Shown piece by piece: positions 17,943 to 26,564 of a stretch of DNA of 64,000 nt (position 1 is the stretch's first letter; each line of letters begins with the position of its first letter). The notes beneath the pieces were generated by a model. It had not been told where the DNA came from. It was given only the letters and a program-made list of their open reading frames with translations, and made no database searches. The position numbers were made by a program, and so were the translations under genes. Source of the stretch: Candidatus Zixiibacteriota bacterium (lineage in GTDB: Bacteria; Zixibacteria; MSB-5A5; GN15; FEB-12); the NCBI GenBank assembly GCA_022571985.1, contig JACZWU010000006.1:62001-126000 (forward strand), in the 5' to 3' direction.

Positions 17943-19304
17943 TTAGTTGGCTAAAACTTCAGCCAATTCATCCCAGCAGGTGGTATAGCGGGGGCTGACC
18001 ATCTCCGATTTTGCTTTCCAGGGGTGCATAGCACCCTGGGTTCCATATCTTAAAGCACCTGAACCGAGCTTGTCATTTAATCTGTCAACTGTTTCCATCA
18101 GCCGTGAAGTTTTGTCCGAGTCAGACTGCTCAAAAAGAGAAATCTGTGTCTGCTCCGACGGTACCAACTCATCGAAACGAACACCGGCACGTTTATAACT
18201 TTGGCCGTTCTGATAGATTTTCTCTACTGCTTTCATTGCCTGACGAATGAGTTCTGAACTGAGATTAGTTGCGGTGGGCAGTTTGATTGAAACCGACTGG
18301 TTCTTTTCGACTTGTTTATCTTCGGAAAAACCTGTCAGCATAAAGACAGTCAAATGGCGCGCGGCTGATTTCTGCTTTCTTAAGCGCTCGGCGGCGTTTG
18401 CAACAAATGCTGTAATGGCCTGCTTGAGTTCTGCTATGTCTGTTACCTTTCGCCCGAAAGACTGCGAGCAGAGAATTCCTTTCTTGGGGCGCGGACAATT
18501 ATCGAGCGAATGACAGGATATCCCGCGAAGTTCATAGACAAGTCTCAGACCGTTGATCCCCATAGTGTGGCGAATGCGGCTGTCGCTGGCTTCCTTAAGT
18601 TGCAGAGCGTTGCGAATCCCTTTTTCGATAAGTTTTCGGGCACTTTTTATGCCTACGCCCCAGACATCGACTACGTGAATTTTCTCAAGCGCCTTATCCA
18701 AATAGGGCGAATCAATCAGATTGAGCACTCCCCCTGCTTTTTTGGATTTCTTGGCAAGTTTGCTGGCGATTTTGGTCAGAGTCTTGGTACGAGCCAGGCC
18801 GATTGAAACTGGTATGCCAGTGCATTTCAAAATAGTCTGGCGAATTGTTCGGGCGTACTCTGTTATATCTTTGCCTTTATCAAGATTAGCACAACCGCTG
18901 AAATTAAGGAATGCTTCATCTATTGAATAAATCTCGATATCGCTGATAAACCCGGATAACAGGTCCATCACCCGCCGGGACATATCACCGTAGAGATTGA
19001 AATTCGATGAGCACATCACAATATTATTTTTTTCTATTATCTGGCGCTTTTCAAAGAGCGGCTCGCCGACTTTGATATCGAATTCTTTGGCCTCGTTTGA
19101 TAAAGCTATGATGCAGGCGTCGTTGCTGGAGAGCACTACTATCGGCTGACCGTTGAGCTTTGGATTGAAGACCCGTTCACAGGAAGCGTAGAAGTTGTTG
19201 CAGTCTACTAAAGCTAAAGATTGGCCGAGCGCTTCGGGCGGATAGCTGATTTCTTCGGGTCCGCCTGGCAGGTGGTCTGCTTTTAGCTTCATGGGAATTC
19301 TCAT
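17943..19304 (-). CDS. umuC: Y-family DNA polymerase V catalytic subunit
   Basis: The palm carries the Y-family catalytic sites LALVDCNNFYASCERVF (first Asp) and YSIDEAFLNF (Asp-Glu). Little-finger and C-terminal parts follow, and the DUF4113-like tail is recognisable (DRLNDKLGSGALRYGTQG). It performs translesion synthesis when activated by cleaved UmuD. The protein (453 aa) is about 30 residues longer at the N-terminus than enterobacterial UmuC, so an internal start is possible. umuD ends 21 nt upstream, giving the standard umuDC order. Confidence 0.95.
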   Translation of the reverse strand: MRIPMKLKADHLPGGPEEISYPPEALGQSLALVDCNNFYASCERVFNPKLNGQPIVVLSSNDACIIALSNEAKEFDIKVGEPLFEKRQIIEKNNIVMCSSNFNLYGDMSRRVMDLLSGFISDIEIYSIDEAFLNFSGCANLDKGKDITEYARTIRQTILKCTGIPVSIGLARTKTLTKIASKLAKKSKKAGGVLNLIDSPYLDKALEKIHVVDVWGVGIKSARKLIEKGIRNALQLKEASDSRIRHTMGINGLRLVYELRGISCHSLDNCPRPKKGILCSQSFGRKVTDIAELKQAITAFVANAAERLRKQKSAARHLTVFMLTGFSEDKQVEKNQSVSIKLPTATNLSSELIRQAMKAVEKIYQNGQSYKRAGVRFDELVPSEQTQISLFEQSDSDKTSRLMETVDRLNDKLGSGALRYGTQGAMHPWKAKSEMVSPRYTTCWDELAEVLAN

Positions 19305-19325
19305 TTTAGCCTGGCAGTATAGCAG

Positions 19326-19829
19326 CTATACCGTATGGATGACGCTGGTGACTACTCCCCAGATTTCCAGCTGCATTTCATCTTCGATCAGAATCGGCTG
19401 GTAGCTGTCATTTTCGGGCAGGAGCATAACTTTGCCGCCGTTTTTGTGCAGACGTTTGACAGTCAGCTCACCGTTGACTACCGCTATAACAACTTTGCGG
19501 TGGACAGCTTCCAGCGAGCGGTCGACAATCAGAATATCATCGGGGTAAATGCCGCAGCCGGTCATTGAGTCTCCGCGCACGCGCACAAAAAATGTAGCGG
19601 CCGGATGTTTGACCAGATGCTCATTTAAGTCCAGCTGGGTTTCGGCTTTGAGAAAATCATCAGCCGGCGACGGAAACCCCGCCGACACCTGCTGCTCAAA
19701 CAGCGATACCTTATGATTGGGTGCCCCGGAATGCGTCATGCTGAGCGAACACTGTCCTGAGCCTGCCGAAGGGGTCGAAGCATGTTTCTTACTCAATTGC
19801 GCCACCGGTAATACAGTCACTTTATCCAT
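19326..19829 (-). CDS. umuD: UmuD-like S24 self-cleaving subunit with an in-frame repeat insertion
   Basis: The C-terminal peptidase domain has the nucleophile S88 (GDSMTG) and general base K125 (GELTVKRL). The self-cleavage site is probably A50-G51 (SAGFPSP). Cleaved UmuD' pairs with UmuC. Residues 16-31 are encoded by a 48-nt palindromic repeat (19737-19784), exactly 16 codons, which lengthens the N-terminal arm removed on activation. The ribosome site is AGGCGG a few bases ahead of the ATG. No SOS box of a known consensus is evident upstream. Confidence 0.93.
   Translation of the reverse strand: MDKVTVLPVAQLSKKHASTPSAGSGQCSLSMTHSGAPNHKVSLFEQQVSAGFPSPADDFLKAETQLDLNEHLVKHPAATFFVRVRGDSMTGCGIYPDDILIVDRSLEAVHRKVVIAVVNGELTVKRLHKNGGKVMLLPENDSYQPILIEDEMQLEIWGVVTSVIHTV
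19737..19784. repeat. CATGCTTCGAC...CTCAGCATG-type repeat inside umuD
   Basis: The 48-nt segment has outer inverted ends CATGC/GCATG and TTCGACCCC...CCTGAGC-type inner parts, matching a repeat style common in intergenic DNA of environmental bacteria. Here it is within a coding region and keeps frame, because its length is a multiple of three. It encodes a Ser/Gly/Thr-rich stretch. Confidence 0.75.
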
Positions 19830-19903
19830 CTCTTTTTTTCCGCCTTTCTACAAGATTAATACACGAAAACAATAAAGATGGGAATCACATTTGGGCTAAT
19901 GCA

Positions 19904-19930
19904 CAAAAAAGCTCCACCGGGCCTGGAGCT
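19904..19930 (-). terminator. Rho-independent terminator of the 19939-21015 gene
   Basis: On the minus strand, a perfect 7-bp stem AGCTCCA/TGGAGCT with a GC-rich 7-nt loop (19910-19930) is followed by six T residues. It lies 9 nt beyond the stop of the upstream minus-strand gene and separates it from umuDC. Confidence 0.85.
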
Positions 19931-19938
19931 AAATAGTA

Positions 19939-21015
19939 CTATAATTCAGGCGCTGTTTCATCTGCGATTGTAACTATTCTAAAGTCATTTGGCTTCAGAA
20001 ATATCAATTCTGCAATTCGGTCATCTATTCGCAATACGAAATATTCGTCCTCAATTTTCAAAAGGTGTTTAATCTTATAACAGGGATTTTCATTTCCTAA
20101 ACTCACCCCGAATGATGCTTGCAATTGCCTAATGACCCGATTCCTATAATCCCATAGCATGTCAATTGATATGGGAACTGGACAAGTTGAAGAAATATAT
20201 ACCATATCTAATGCAGGCGTACTAATCACAGTTGTATTTTCCGGATCGTCCAGCAAGTGGCCGAACTTGGTAGAGTCAAATTCTATGAATCTTGGTAGAG
20301 GAATATCGGAATTAACAGGGAAAGCGAACACGACGTCACTTATGGAGTCTTGAAATTCTGCCGTTATTTCATTTGGTCCAAATTCGTAGGTGGAAAATTC
20401 GAGTGCGCTAATTTTTGTTTTCTTTGTTACACTCTTGCTTACGAGATGGAATTCCATCTTTGATATTTTGGGAAAAAATATTTTCAATGAATCACCAGTA
20501 AATCTAATCTTTTTTTCCATATACCAAGGCTCTGAATTGTTGTCTGATTCAAATATTCTATAATAGTCAGAAAGCTCATCGGGTAATTCCACAAACGCCT
20601 GCTCTGTCATTTCTCGAAATGAGACTATAGTTGCTTTTTTTAATCCATTATTAGGTAAGAATACATACACGGGTAACCAGGGAAATTTAGATGGCTCGTA
20701 TTTGATGGGATGCCACTTAATATCGATAAAATAATCTCCCGGAAGCCATTTCGAAATTTTGCATGAATATAGTTTACTAAAATCTTTATCTGCGAGCCTA
20801 TCTTTCACATAGAATAGAGTTTCATTCCAATCAATTGGGTAAACGAGATCTTCAGTAGTTCTATAATAGTTGATGTCTTTTTGAAGGTTTTGAAGAATGC
20901 TGTCAGAATAAGCTCTGCCTTTTTCAAATCTTGAGGAATCTTTAACAGAATTCTGGCATTGAGCGATGGCTGCAAATGCGCTTAGAAAAACTACATATAT
21001 AATTGTTTTGAACAT
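19939..21015 (-). CDS. Secreted protein of unknown function, 358 aa
   Basis: The N-terminus has a signal peptide (FKTIIYVVFLSAFAAIAQC, cleavage near residue 18; AQC could also be a weak lipobox). The mature chain is mixed, with many aromatic residues and beta-prone segments (IKWHPIKYEPSKFPWLPVYV near residue 100, EFHLVSKSVTKKTKISALEF near 185). I do not recognise a family. Local base composition is richer in A and T than in the neighbouring umuDC genes, which may indicate separate ancestry. It has its own terminator at 19904-19930. Confidence 0.6.
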   Translation of the reverse strand: MFKTIIYVVFLSAFAAIAQCQNSVKDSSRFEKGRAYSDSILQNLQKDINYYRTTEDLVYPIDWNETLFYVKDRLADKDFSKLYSCKISKWLPGDYFIDIKWHPIKYEPSKFPWLPVYVFLPNNGLKKATIVSFREMTEQAFVELPDELSDYYRIFESDNNSEPWYMEKKIRFTGDSLKIFFPKISKMEFHLVSKSVTKKTKISALEFSTYEFGPNEITAEFQDSISDVVFAFPVNSDIPLPRFIEFDSTKFGHLLDDPENTTVISTPALDMVYISSTCPVPISIDMLWDYRNRVIRQLQASFGVSLGNENPCYKIKHLLKIEDEYFVLRIDDRIAELIFLKPNDFRIVTIADETAPEL

Positions 21016-21078
21016 TGAATTAAAACAATCTAATATGTAGATTATTCATTGTCAAATATAGTCTCTGTATCAATATCT

Positions 21079-21195
21079 TCAATTACCAGATTTACGGCTC
21101 TTCCGATCGGAATCGTCTGCTGCTAATTGAACATGTATATGATGTTCTTTAATCGCACTACTGATTCTATCGAATTGACTAAAACCAATATTCAT
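21079..21195 (-). CDS. Possible 38-aa ORF downstream of the cupin gene
   Basis: An ATG at 21195, preceded by GAGG on the minus strand, opens a 38-codon frame with a polar, His-rich composition (SAIKEHHIHVQLAADDSDRK). It lies between the cupin gene and the secreted-protein gene. It might be a remnant of a longer gene or a chance frame. Nothing supports a function. Confidence 0.22.
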   Translation of the reverse strand: MNIGFSQFDRISSAIKEHHIHVQLAADDSDRKSRKSGN

Positions 21196-21214
21196 CTGTA
21201 ACCTCATTGTTCAT

Positions 21215-21574
21215 TCAGTCATTCTCAAGGTTTTTGTAGGCTTCTTGTTTAAACCCGGGTGTGCACAAACAAAGAAATATTAAATCCTTATCCCCTGTGT
21301 TGGTTATTCGCTGAGAAATATCGGCCGCGATGTTGACAATATCAAAAGAAGTAACTTTGACCGCCGGACTATCGCCAACTTCTACCTCACCTTCGCCCTC
21401 TAATATGATATATTGCTCAAACGTTTCTCTTAAAGAATGAAGTCCGGTAGTCACTCCCGGTTTTACTCTGGCCCGGGCGATCGAACTGTCGCCATTATTG
21501 TGAAGTTCGGTTATATAACAGCGCTCTTCAGTATAGTATTCTTTCACAATATCGAATTTCTCAATAATTTGCAT
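21215..21574 (-). CDS. Small cupin-domain protein
   Basis: The 119-aa protein is a single cupin barrel. The metal-site region reads VKPGVTTGLHSLRETFEQYIIL (His near residue 46, Glu near 51), followed by LEGEGEVEVGD and the second motif ITNTGDKDLIFLCLCTPGF. One His of the usual first motif (H-x-H) is missing, so metal binding may be altered. Such small cupins bind sugars, act as isomerases or serve as sensors. The ligand is unknown. It is a single-gene unit. Confidence 0.8.
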   Translation of the reverse strand: MQIIEKFDIVKEYYTEERCYITELHNNGDSSIARARVKPGVTTGLHSLRETFEQYIILEGEGEVEVGDSPAVKVTSFDIVNIAADISQRITNTGDKDLIFLCLCTPGFKQEAYKNLEND

Positions 21575-21807
21575 CTATATTTTCTCCGTTTTTAGACGTT
21601 TAACGGCGGCAGCCAACCGCTCACCTGCAAAATAAGACCATTCATGCAATAATTTCAAGAGAATAATTTTCGCTACATATATTCGCATCTGGTTCGCTGA
21701 ATTGAATCAGATTATCATCAAAGAACTAAAAGAAAGAAACTTTTTGACATCCTGGACCTGATGCCTATATTGAATATAATAATAATATTTTATCCGGTGA
21801 GAATTAT

Positions 21808-22320
21808 ATGGGCGAAAAGGCCAATAGGAACAGACCCTGCCCCTGTGGCAGCGGTAAAAAATACAAGAATTGCTGCATCGGCAAGGGACTGCGTTTTGAG
21901 AAAAAAGACCAAAGCAGGATGATCATCTGGATAATTGCCGGGATTGGCATAATAGTTGCCGGTGTTGTAATCTTTAACAAATTCTCGTCATCTTCAAGCC
22001 CGCCCGCTCCCATCATAACTCAACCGTTTAATAGTCAATTCCCAACTTCGCAGTCGGGCTCTGGTTCTCAACCCGGACCGGCTCCGCCGGGAAAAGTCTG
22101 GTCACCCGAACACGGACACTGGCATGACGCACCGGGAACTCCTGCATCTTCGGACTTTGGGAATCAGTTGCTTCAGTCGCCTGCTCAGCTTACTCCCCAA
22201 CCTTTCGGACCTGTACCCGAAGGAAAAGTCTGGTCTCCGGAACACGGACACTGGCACGATATACAAGAAACTCCAACGATTAAAATTATCGAAACTAAAT
22301 CCGCTCCTTCTGATTCTTAA
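21808..22320 (+). CDS. SEC-C zinc-motif protein with membrane helix and two WSPEHGHWHD repeats
   Basis: Residues 9-24 form a SEC-C motif (RPCPCGSGKKYKNCC) with zinc ligands C11, C13, C22 and C23, as at the end of SecA. A membrane helix follows (residues ~38-56). The rest is a Pro/Ser/Gln-rich linker with two near-identical GKVWSPEHGHWHD units at residues 95-107 and 139-151, spaced exactly 44 residues. Each unit offers three His and two acidic residues and could bind metal. The SEC-C end would be cytoplasmic and the repeats extracytoplasmic. SEC-C motifs bind ribosomes or SecB; the whole architecture has no assigned function. Confidence 0.75.
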   Translation: MGEKANRNRPCPCGSGKKYKNCCIGKGLRFEKKDQSRMIIWIIAGIGIIVAGVVIFNKFSSSSSPPAPIITQPFNSQFPTSQSGSGSQPGPAPPGKVWSPEHGHWHDAPGTPASSDFGNQLLQSPAQLTPQPFGPVPEGKVWSPEHGHWHDIQETPTIKIIETKSAPSDS

Positions 22321-22381
22321 GCAGTGGCGCCCCGCCCCTTAGAGCAAAATCCTGAGCATTATCTCGAGCGGAGTTGAGACC

Positions 22382-22500
22382 GGGTGGCCCATCCCTTGGG
22401 GGGATTCCAGTCTGCTTCGTATCTTGTTACAGAATTCATTCGTTAGAAATTACAAAGCCGGGTACCCCACTGCTTGCGGCCATGGTCCTGAACGTACGAT
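22382..22500. repeat. GGGTGGCCCATCCCTTG repeat, first copy, within the 22321-22680 gap
   Basis: Bases 22382-22455 match 34174-34249 over about 75 nt, including GGGTGGCCCATCCCTTG, AGTCTGCTTC and ACAGAATTCATT. A GCCGGGTACCCCACTGCTTG segment follows at about 22458, related to the one near 3026. The rest of the 360-nt gap has no gene. Near the hemY end, a short CTGCA-CGGG-TGCAG stem followed by a weak T run on the minus strand (about 22655-22676) might end the heme operon. Confidence 0.65.
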
Positions 22501-22680
22501 GTTCCGTGGGAGCCGAAGAACGGGTCCGTGACCACCTTAACATTCATAACCGTCAGTCTCAAGAACAATGTTATCGATTGTTTCATACTTACTATAAACC
22601 AAAGAACCTTTAATTCTATTCGATCTTTACTGTCTCACTATTCTCACCCCAAAAGGTGCTGCACCCGTGCAGTTACTATT

Positions 22681-24105
22681 TTATGGCAGTGCGCAGGGCG
22701 TCCGTGAATTATTGATAAGTTTTTGGACCAGGCGTTCCGAATTGATGATACATTCGCTGACTCCTATGCCCTGATAGGCGTTGCCTGTCAAGTGCAGGCC
22801 AGGTATCTCTGAGAGAGTGTCTTCAATATCCCTTAGAATTGTGTCGTGACCGAGCCTGTATTGCGGGATTGCTTTGTTCCAGCGGTAGATACGCACCATC
22901 TCTGGTTCTTCAATGATGCCCATGATATCTCGCATTTCATTTGAGACTGTTTTAATCATTTGTTCGTCGGAAAGTGCGGCCAATTCGGGCGCTCCTGCTC
23001 CCCCCAAAAGAACACGCAGTAGAAATTTTCCATCCGGCGCCTGTCCTGAGAAAATCGATGATTGCCAGATAGCACCAAGAATTGATTTTTTTTCTTTCGG
23101 CGGAACGAGAAAACCGAAACCTTTAAGTGACCGCGGTGAGGCTTTAAGCGGATACCCAAAACAAACAACAGCGATAGGGGCGTAGGGGATTTTCCCTAAA
23201 ATTGCAGTCAGAGGCGCTGAAAACGGTCTGAGGATTTTCTCTGCCTGAAAGGCTGGTAGAGCCAAAATAACTTTGTCTGCCTGCACAATTGTCTGATCGT
23301 CAAAATACAATTCAAACAGCTGCCCATTTCCATCAGCGTCATCTATCCGCTTTAGCGATTGCATCTTCTTATTAGTCTGGATTAAATCGGCATATCGCTT
23401 CGCCAGGGCGTTTATCAGAGCACAGACTCCGCTGGGTTTCAGCGATAGAAGGCGCATTGAACCTTGGCGCTTTGAATCTTTTAGCTGCTGTTTCTTTGCC
23501 TTAAATTTTCTTACGATCATGCCACGGACGAGCGACCCGGATTCACTGTCAAGCTTATGCAGCAGTGGAAAGCAGGACTTGAGCGAAAGTTGTTCGGCTT
23601 CTCCGCCATAAATTCCGGTAACCATCGGCTGAACCAGATAATCAGCAACTTCCTTTCCAAAATGACGCTCAGCAAAGCGATGAATTGATTCATCCTCTTC
23701 ATTTGAAGAGCAAGTAAACGGTTCTCTCAGCAGACGCAACTTTGCCGATGCCGAAAGCAGCTTTGAAGAAATGAAAGAACTCAGAGACATCGGAACCGCC
23801 TGCAATTTACCATCACGCAAAATGAAACGATTTTTGGCATTCTCATCTGCCAGTTCAATTTCATGCTCTATGCCGAGCTGCTGACACATTTCACGGACGG
23901 CGCCATGTCTGTCCAGGATTCCATTGGGCCCCCACTCGCATAAATACCCGTCAACAATATCAGAACCGATGACACCGCCGAGTCTGCTGGCGGCCTCAAA
24001 GAGCCGGACGTCAAGGTCAGGAGCCAATACTTTGAAGTAGTGTAGTACGGAAAGACCGGAGATGCCGCCGCCAACTATGATAAGGCGCTTCTTAATAGGA
24101 GACAT
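22681..24105 (-). CDS. hemY: Protoporphyrinogen oxidase, FAD-dependent HemY type (also called HemG)
   Basis: The 474-aa protein has the FAD-binding IIVGGGISGLSVLHYF at residues 10-25, the family segment FAERHFGKEVADYLVQPMVTG (about residues 146-166), and the C-terminal FAD contact LTGNAYQGIGVSECI (about residues 440-454). It oxidises protoporphyrinogen or coproporphyrinogen with O2. It is the last gene of the heme cluster, 135 nt after hemE, and could have its own promoter there. Together with oxygen-dependent hemF it points to an aerobic late pathway. Confidence 0.93.
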   Translation of the reverse strand: MSPIKKRLIIVGGGISGLSVLHYFKVLAPDLDVRLFEAASRLGGVIGSDIVDGYLCEWGPNGILDRHGAVREMCQQLGIEHEIELADENAKNRFILRDGKLQAVPMSLSSFISSKLLSASAKLRLLREPFTCSSNEEDESIHRFAERHFGKEVADYLVQPMVTGIYGGEAEQLSLKSCFPLLHKLDSESGSLVRGMIVRKFKAKKQQLKDSKRQGSMRLLSLKPSGVCALINALAKRYADLIQTNKKMQSLKRIDDADGNGQLFELYFDDQTIVQADKVILALPAFQAEKILRPFSAPLTAILGKIPYAPIAVVCFGYPLKASPRSLKGFGFLVPPKEKKSILGAIWQSSIFSGQAPDGKFLLRVLLGGAGAPELAALSDEQMIKTVSNEMRDIMGIIEEPEMVRIYRWNKAIPQYRLGHDTILRDIEDTLSEIPGLHLTGNAYQGIGVSECIINSERLVQKLINNSRTPCALP

Positions 24106-24240
24106 ATCAGCTCGTTCTCTAAATAGTGCGAGAAAAGTTAAGCGGTTTTTTAGCGTTCGGCGCTTTGATATGAAGCTGACTTACTGTATTTGGAGGGGCG
24201 AGCGCCGGTTTTTTATGAGACAGCGATAGTGCGCACATAA

Positions 24241-25266
24241 TTACGCTCTAAAATTATGTATAGTTTCCACCAGTGCCTTAACAGATTCCACCGGCGTTTG
24301 CGGCTGAATACCCTGACCGAGGTTGAATATCAACCTATTATGATCGCTGACACTTTCGAGTATCTCATTCGCTCGTTCGGCAACATGCTCGCTGTTACCA
24401 AACAGAACTGAAGGATCGAGGTTACCCTGCACGGATTTCTTCGGAACTTCTCTTAAAACTTTACTGATATCTATGCGATGGTCAACACCTATCACCTCGC
24501 AGTCAATATCGGCAACCACGTCAAGGTAAGGAGCGACATTATTGATGTATAAAATGCGCGGCACGTCATCGGACTTAAGGCTGTTAAAAAGCCTGTTTAT
24601 CGGTCGAACTGACCAGTCAAGATAATCATCTCTTGACATCGTTCCCCCCCAGCTGTCAAACACTTGCACGGCATCGGCGCCGGCATCAATCTGTGCCTGC
24701 AGAAAACGGGTGCATACCGAAGTCAGCAGATCAAACAGCTCTTCGGCTGCTTTTGGGTGCTGATGAATAAAGCGCCGGGCGGCCTCGAAACCCTTGCCCG
24801 ATCTTCCCTCAATGAGATAGCAGGCCAGAGTGAAAGGAGAGCCGACAAAACCGATTAAGGGAGACTCTGGCAGTTTCTTTTTTATCTCACGAATGCCGTC
24901 TAAGACAAAGGAAAGGTCGCCTTCAATATCAATATCTTTTAGCCTGTGAACGTCATCGGGGCCTTTTATCGGCTTCTCAATTCGCGGTGCACCATGCTCA
25001 AAATCTACCATCATTCCCATTGGCTCCAGAATTATTAATATATCTGAAAACAAAATGGCAGCGTCGAATCCGAATCGTTCAATCGGCTGATGAACAACTT
25101 CAGCTATCAGATGCGGCGAACGGCAAAGATCTCGGAAAGAAACTTTTTTTCTTATCTCCTGATATTCGGGCAAATAACGGCCTGCCTGACGCATTATCCA
25201 AAGAGGAATTCGGCCTTCATTCCGCCCGTAACAGGCATCAATAAAATTTTTACCTGTCAGGCACAT
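24241..25266 (-). CDS. hemE: Uroporphyrinogen decarboxylase
   Basis: The N-terminal signature IPLWIMRQAGRYLPEYQEIR carries the substrate-binding arginines R26 and R30. The second signature, GFVGSPFTLACYLIEG (about residues 139-154), and VQVFDSWGG (about residues 206-214) are also present. The 341-aa length is normal. The enzyme removes four carboxylates from uroporphyrinogen III to give coproporphyrinogen III. It overlaps the end of hemL by 10 nt. Confidence 0.97.
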   Translation of the reverse strand: MCLTGKNFIDACYGRNEGRIPLWIMRQAGRYLPEYQEIRKKVSFRDLCRSPHLIAEVVHQPIERFGFDAAILFSDILIILEPMGMMVDFEHGAPRIEKPIKGPDDVHRLKDIDIEGDLSFVLDGIREIKKKLPESPLIGFVGSPFTLACYLIEGRSGKGFEAARRFIHQHPKAAEELFDLLTSVCTRFLQAQIDAGADAVQVFDSWGGTMSRDDYLDWSVRPINRLFNSLKSDDVPRILYINNVAPYLDVVADIDCEVIGVDHRIDISKVLREVPKKSVQGNLDPSVLFGNSEHVAERANEILESVSDHNRLIFNLGQGIQPQTPVESVKALVETIHNFRA

Positions 25267-26564
25267 GCCTGCACCTCCTGTAGAATGTTATCAGCAAGAG
25301 TTTTTGCCGCCTGCAGCAGCACTTGGCGGCTGTGGGCTGCGGAAATAAAACAGACTTCGTAACCAGACGGAGGAAAATAAAGTCCTGCCTCTAACAGTCG
25401 CTGGTGGATGCGATTATATCGAGAAATAGCCTCGGCCTTGATGTCATGAGCCGCCCGGGGCAGGTCGGGCTGGAAAACCAGCCAGAATATCGAAGCTACC
25501 CCCGCCATATTTATCGAGCTGTCATCCAAATTGGAAATAACCTCACTGACAAATAGTCGATTTTTTTCTTCAAGTTCGGCGTGGATACGGCCGTCCTCCA
25601 ATTTTTTTAGAGTTGCAAGACCGGCCACCATCGCAATCGGATTTCCCGATAAAGTGCCCGCCTGGTAGACAGGACCCAATGGCGCCAGCAGCTGCATAAT
25701 ATCTTTGCGGCCGCCAAAAGAACCGACCGGCATGCCGCCGCCAATAATCTTTCCGTATGTCACCAAATCAGGAAGGATACGGTAATACGCCGCCGCTCCT
25801 TTGAGACCAACTCGAAAACCGCTGATCACTTCATCTAAAATAAGTAAGGCACCATGTTTCTCGGTGAGAGTGCGAAGCAACTGCATATATTCATGTCGCT
25901 GAATAAGCAGACCGTTGTTTGCCGGAATTCCTTCGATGATTACGGCAGCAAGGCTGTCACCATGCTGAGCCATGAATTTCTCTAAGGCATCGCCGTCGTC
26001 CAATGGAAGGACGGCAGTCTGACTTGCCACCGCCGCCGGAACGCCATCTGATGATGGCTGTCCAAAGGTGGCTGCTCCGGAGCCGGCGCTGACCAGCATT
26101 GCATCACAGTGCCCATGATAGCAGCCTTCGAATTTCAAAATCAAGTCCCGCCCGGTAAACCCGCGGGCAAGTCTGATGGCTGACATTACAGCTTCTGTTC
26201 CCGAGGAGACAAAACGAATCCTCTCCACGGCATCGACAGCGTTAACAATAAATGAAGCCAGCTGATACTCAAGTTCTGTGCAGGCGCCATAGGTCATGCC
26301 GCGCTCTATTTGATTCTTTACGGCCTCTACCACATCGGGGTCGTTATGTCCCAGAATCAGTGGTCCCCATGAGCAGCAAAAATCAAGATAGCGATTACCA
26401 TCTACATCAATAAGATAGGCACCTTCACCCTTTTCAATGAAGCGCGCAGTACCGTCGACAGATTTAAAAGAACGTACCGGTGAGTTTACCCCGCCCGGCA
26501 TTACCTGGCAGGCCAGGTCCATAAGTCGCCTGGACTTTATCGTATCACGAACAGATCCATTCAT
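25257..26564 (-). CDS. hemL: Glutamate-1-semialdehyde 2,1-aminomutase
   Basis: The 435-aa PLP enzyme has the lysine K272 in LVTYGKIIGGGMPVGSFGG and the HemL-typical N-terminus VMPGGVNSPVRSFKSVDG. ISGFRVGLKGAAAYY and RFVSSGTEAVMSAIRLARG are also diagnostic. It converts glutamate-1-semialdehyde to 5-aminolevulinate, the second step of the C5 route that begins with HemA. It starts inside the 3' end of hemB (20-nt overlap), indicating coupled translation. Confidence 0.97.
   Translation of the reverse strand: MNGSVRDTIKSRRLMDLACQVMPGGVNSPVRSFKSVDGTARFIEKGEGAYLIDVDGNRYLDFCCSWGPLILGHNDPDVVEAVKNQIERGMTYGACTELEYQLASFIVNAVDAVERIRFVSSGTEAVMSAIRLARGFTGRDLILKFEGCYHGHCDAMLVSAGSGAATFGQPSSDGVPAAVASQTAVLPLDDGDALEKFMAQHGDSLAAVIIEGIPANNGLLIQRHEYMQLLRTLTEKHGALLILDEVISGFRVGLKGAAAYYRILPDLVTYGKIIGGGMPVGSFGGRKDIMQLLAPLGPVYQAGTLSGNPIAMVAGLATLKKLEDGRIHAELEEKNRLFVSEVISNLDDSSINMAGVASIFWLVFQPDLPRAAHDIKAEAISRYNRIHQRLLEAGLYFPPSGYEVCFISAAHSRQVLLQAAKTLADNILQEVQACA

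Noticed and set aside
19830-19900. SOS box ahead of umuD
   Set aside because: Neither CTGT-N8-ACAG nor GAAC-N4-GTTC nor GTTC-N7-GTTC is present; the LexA target in this lineage may differ but cannot be chosen from one site.
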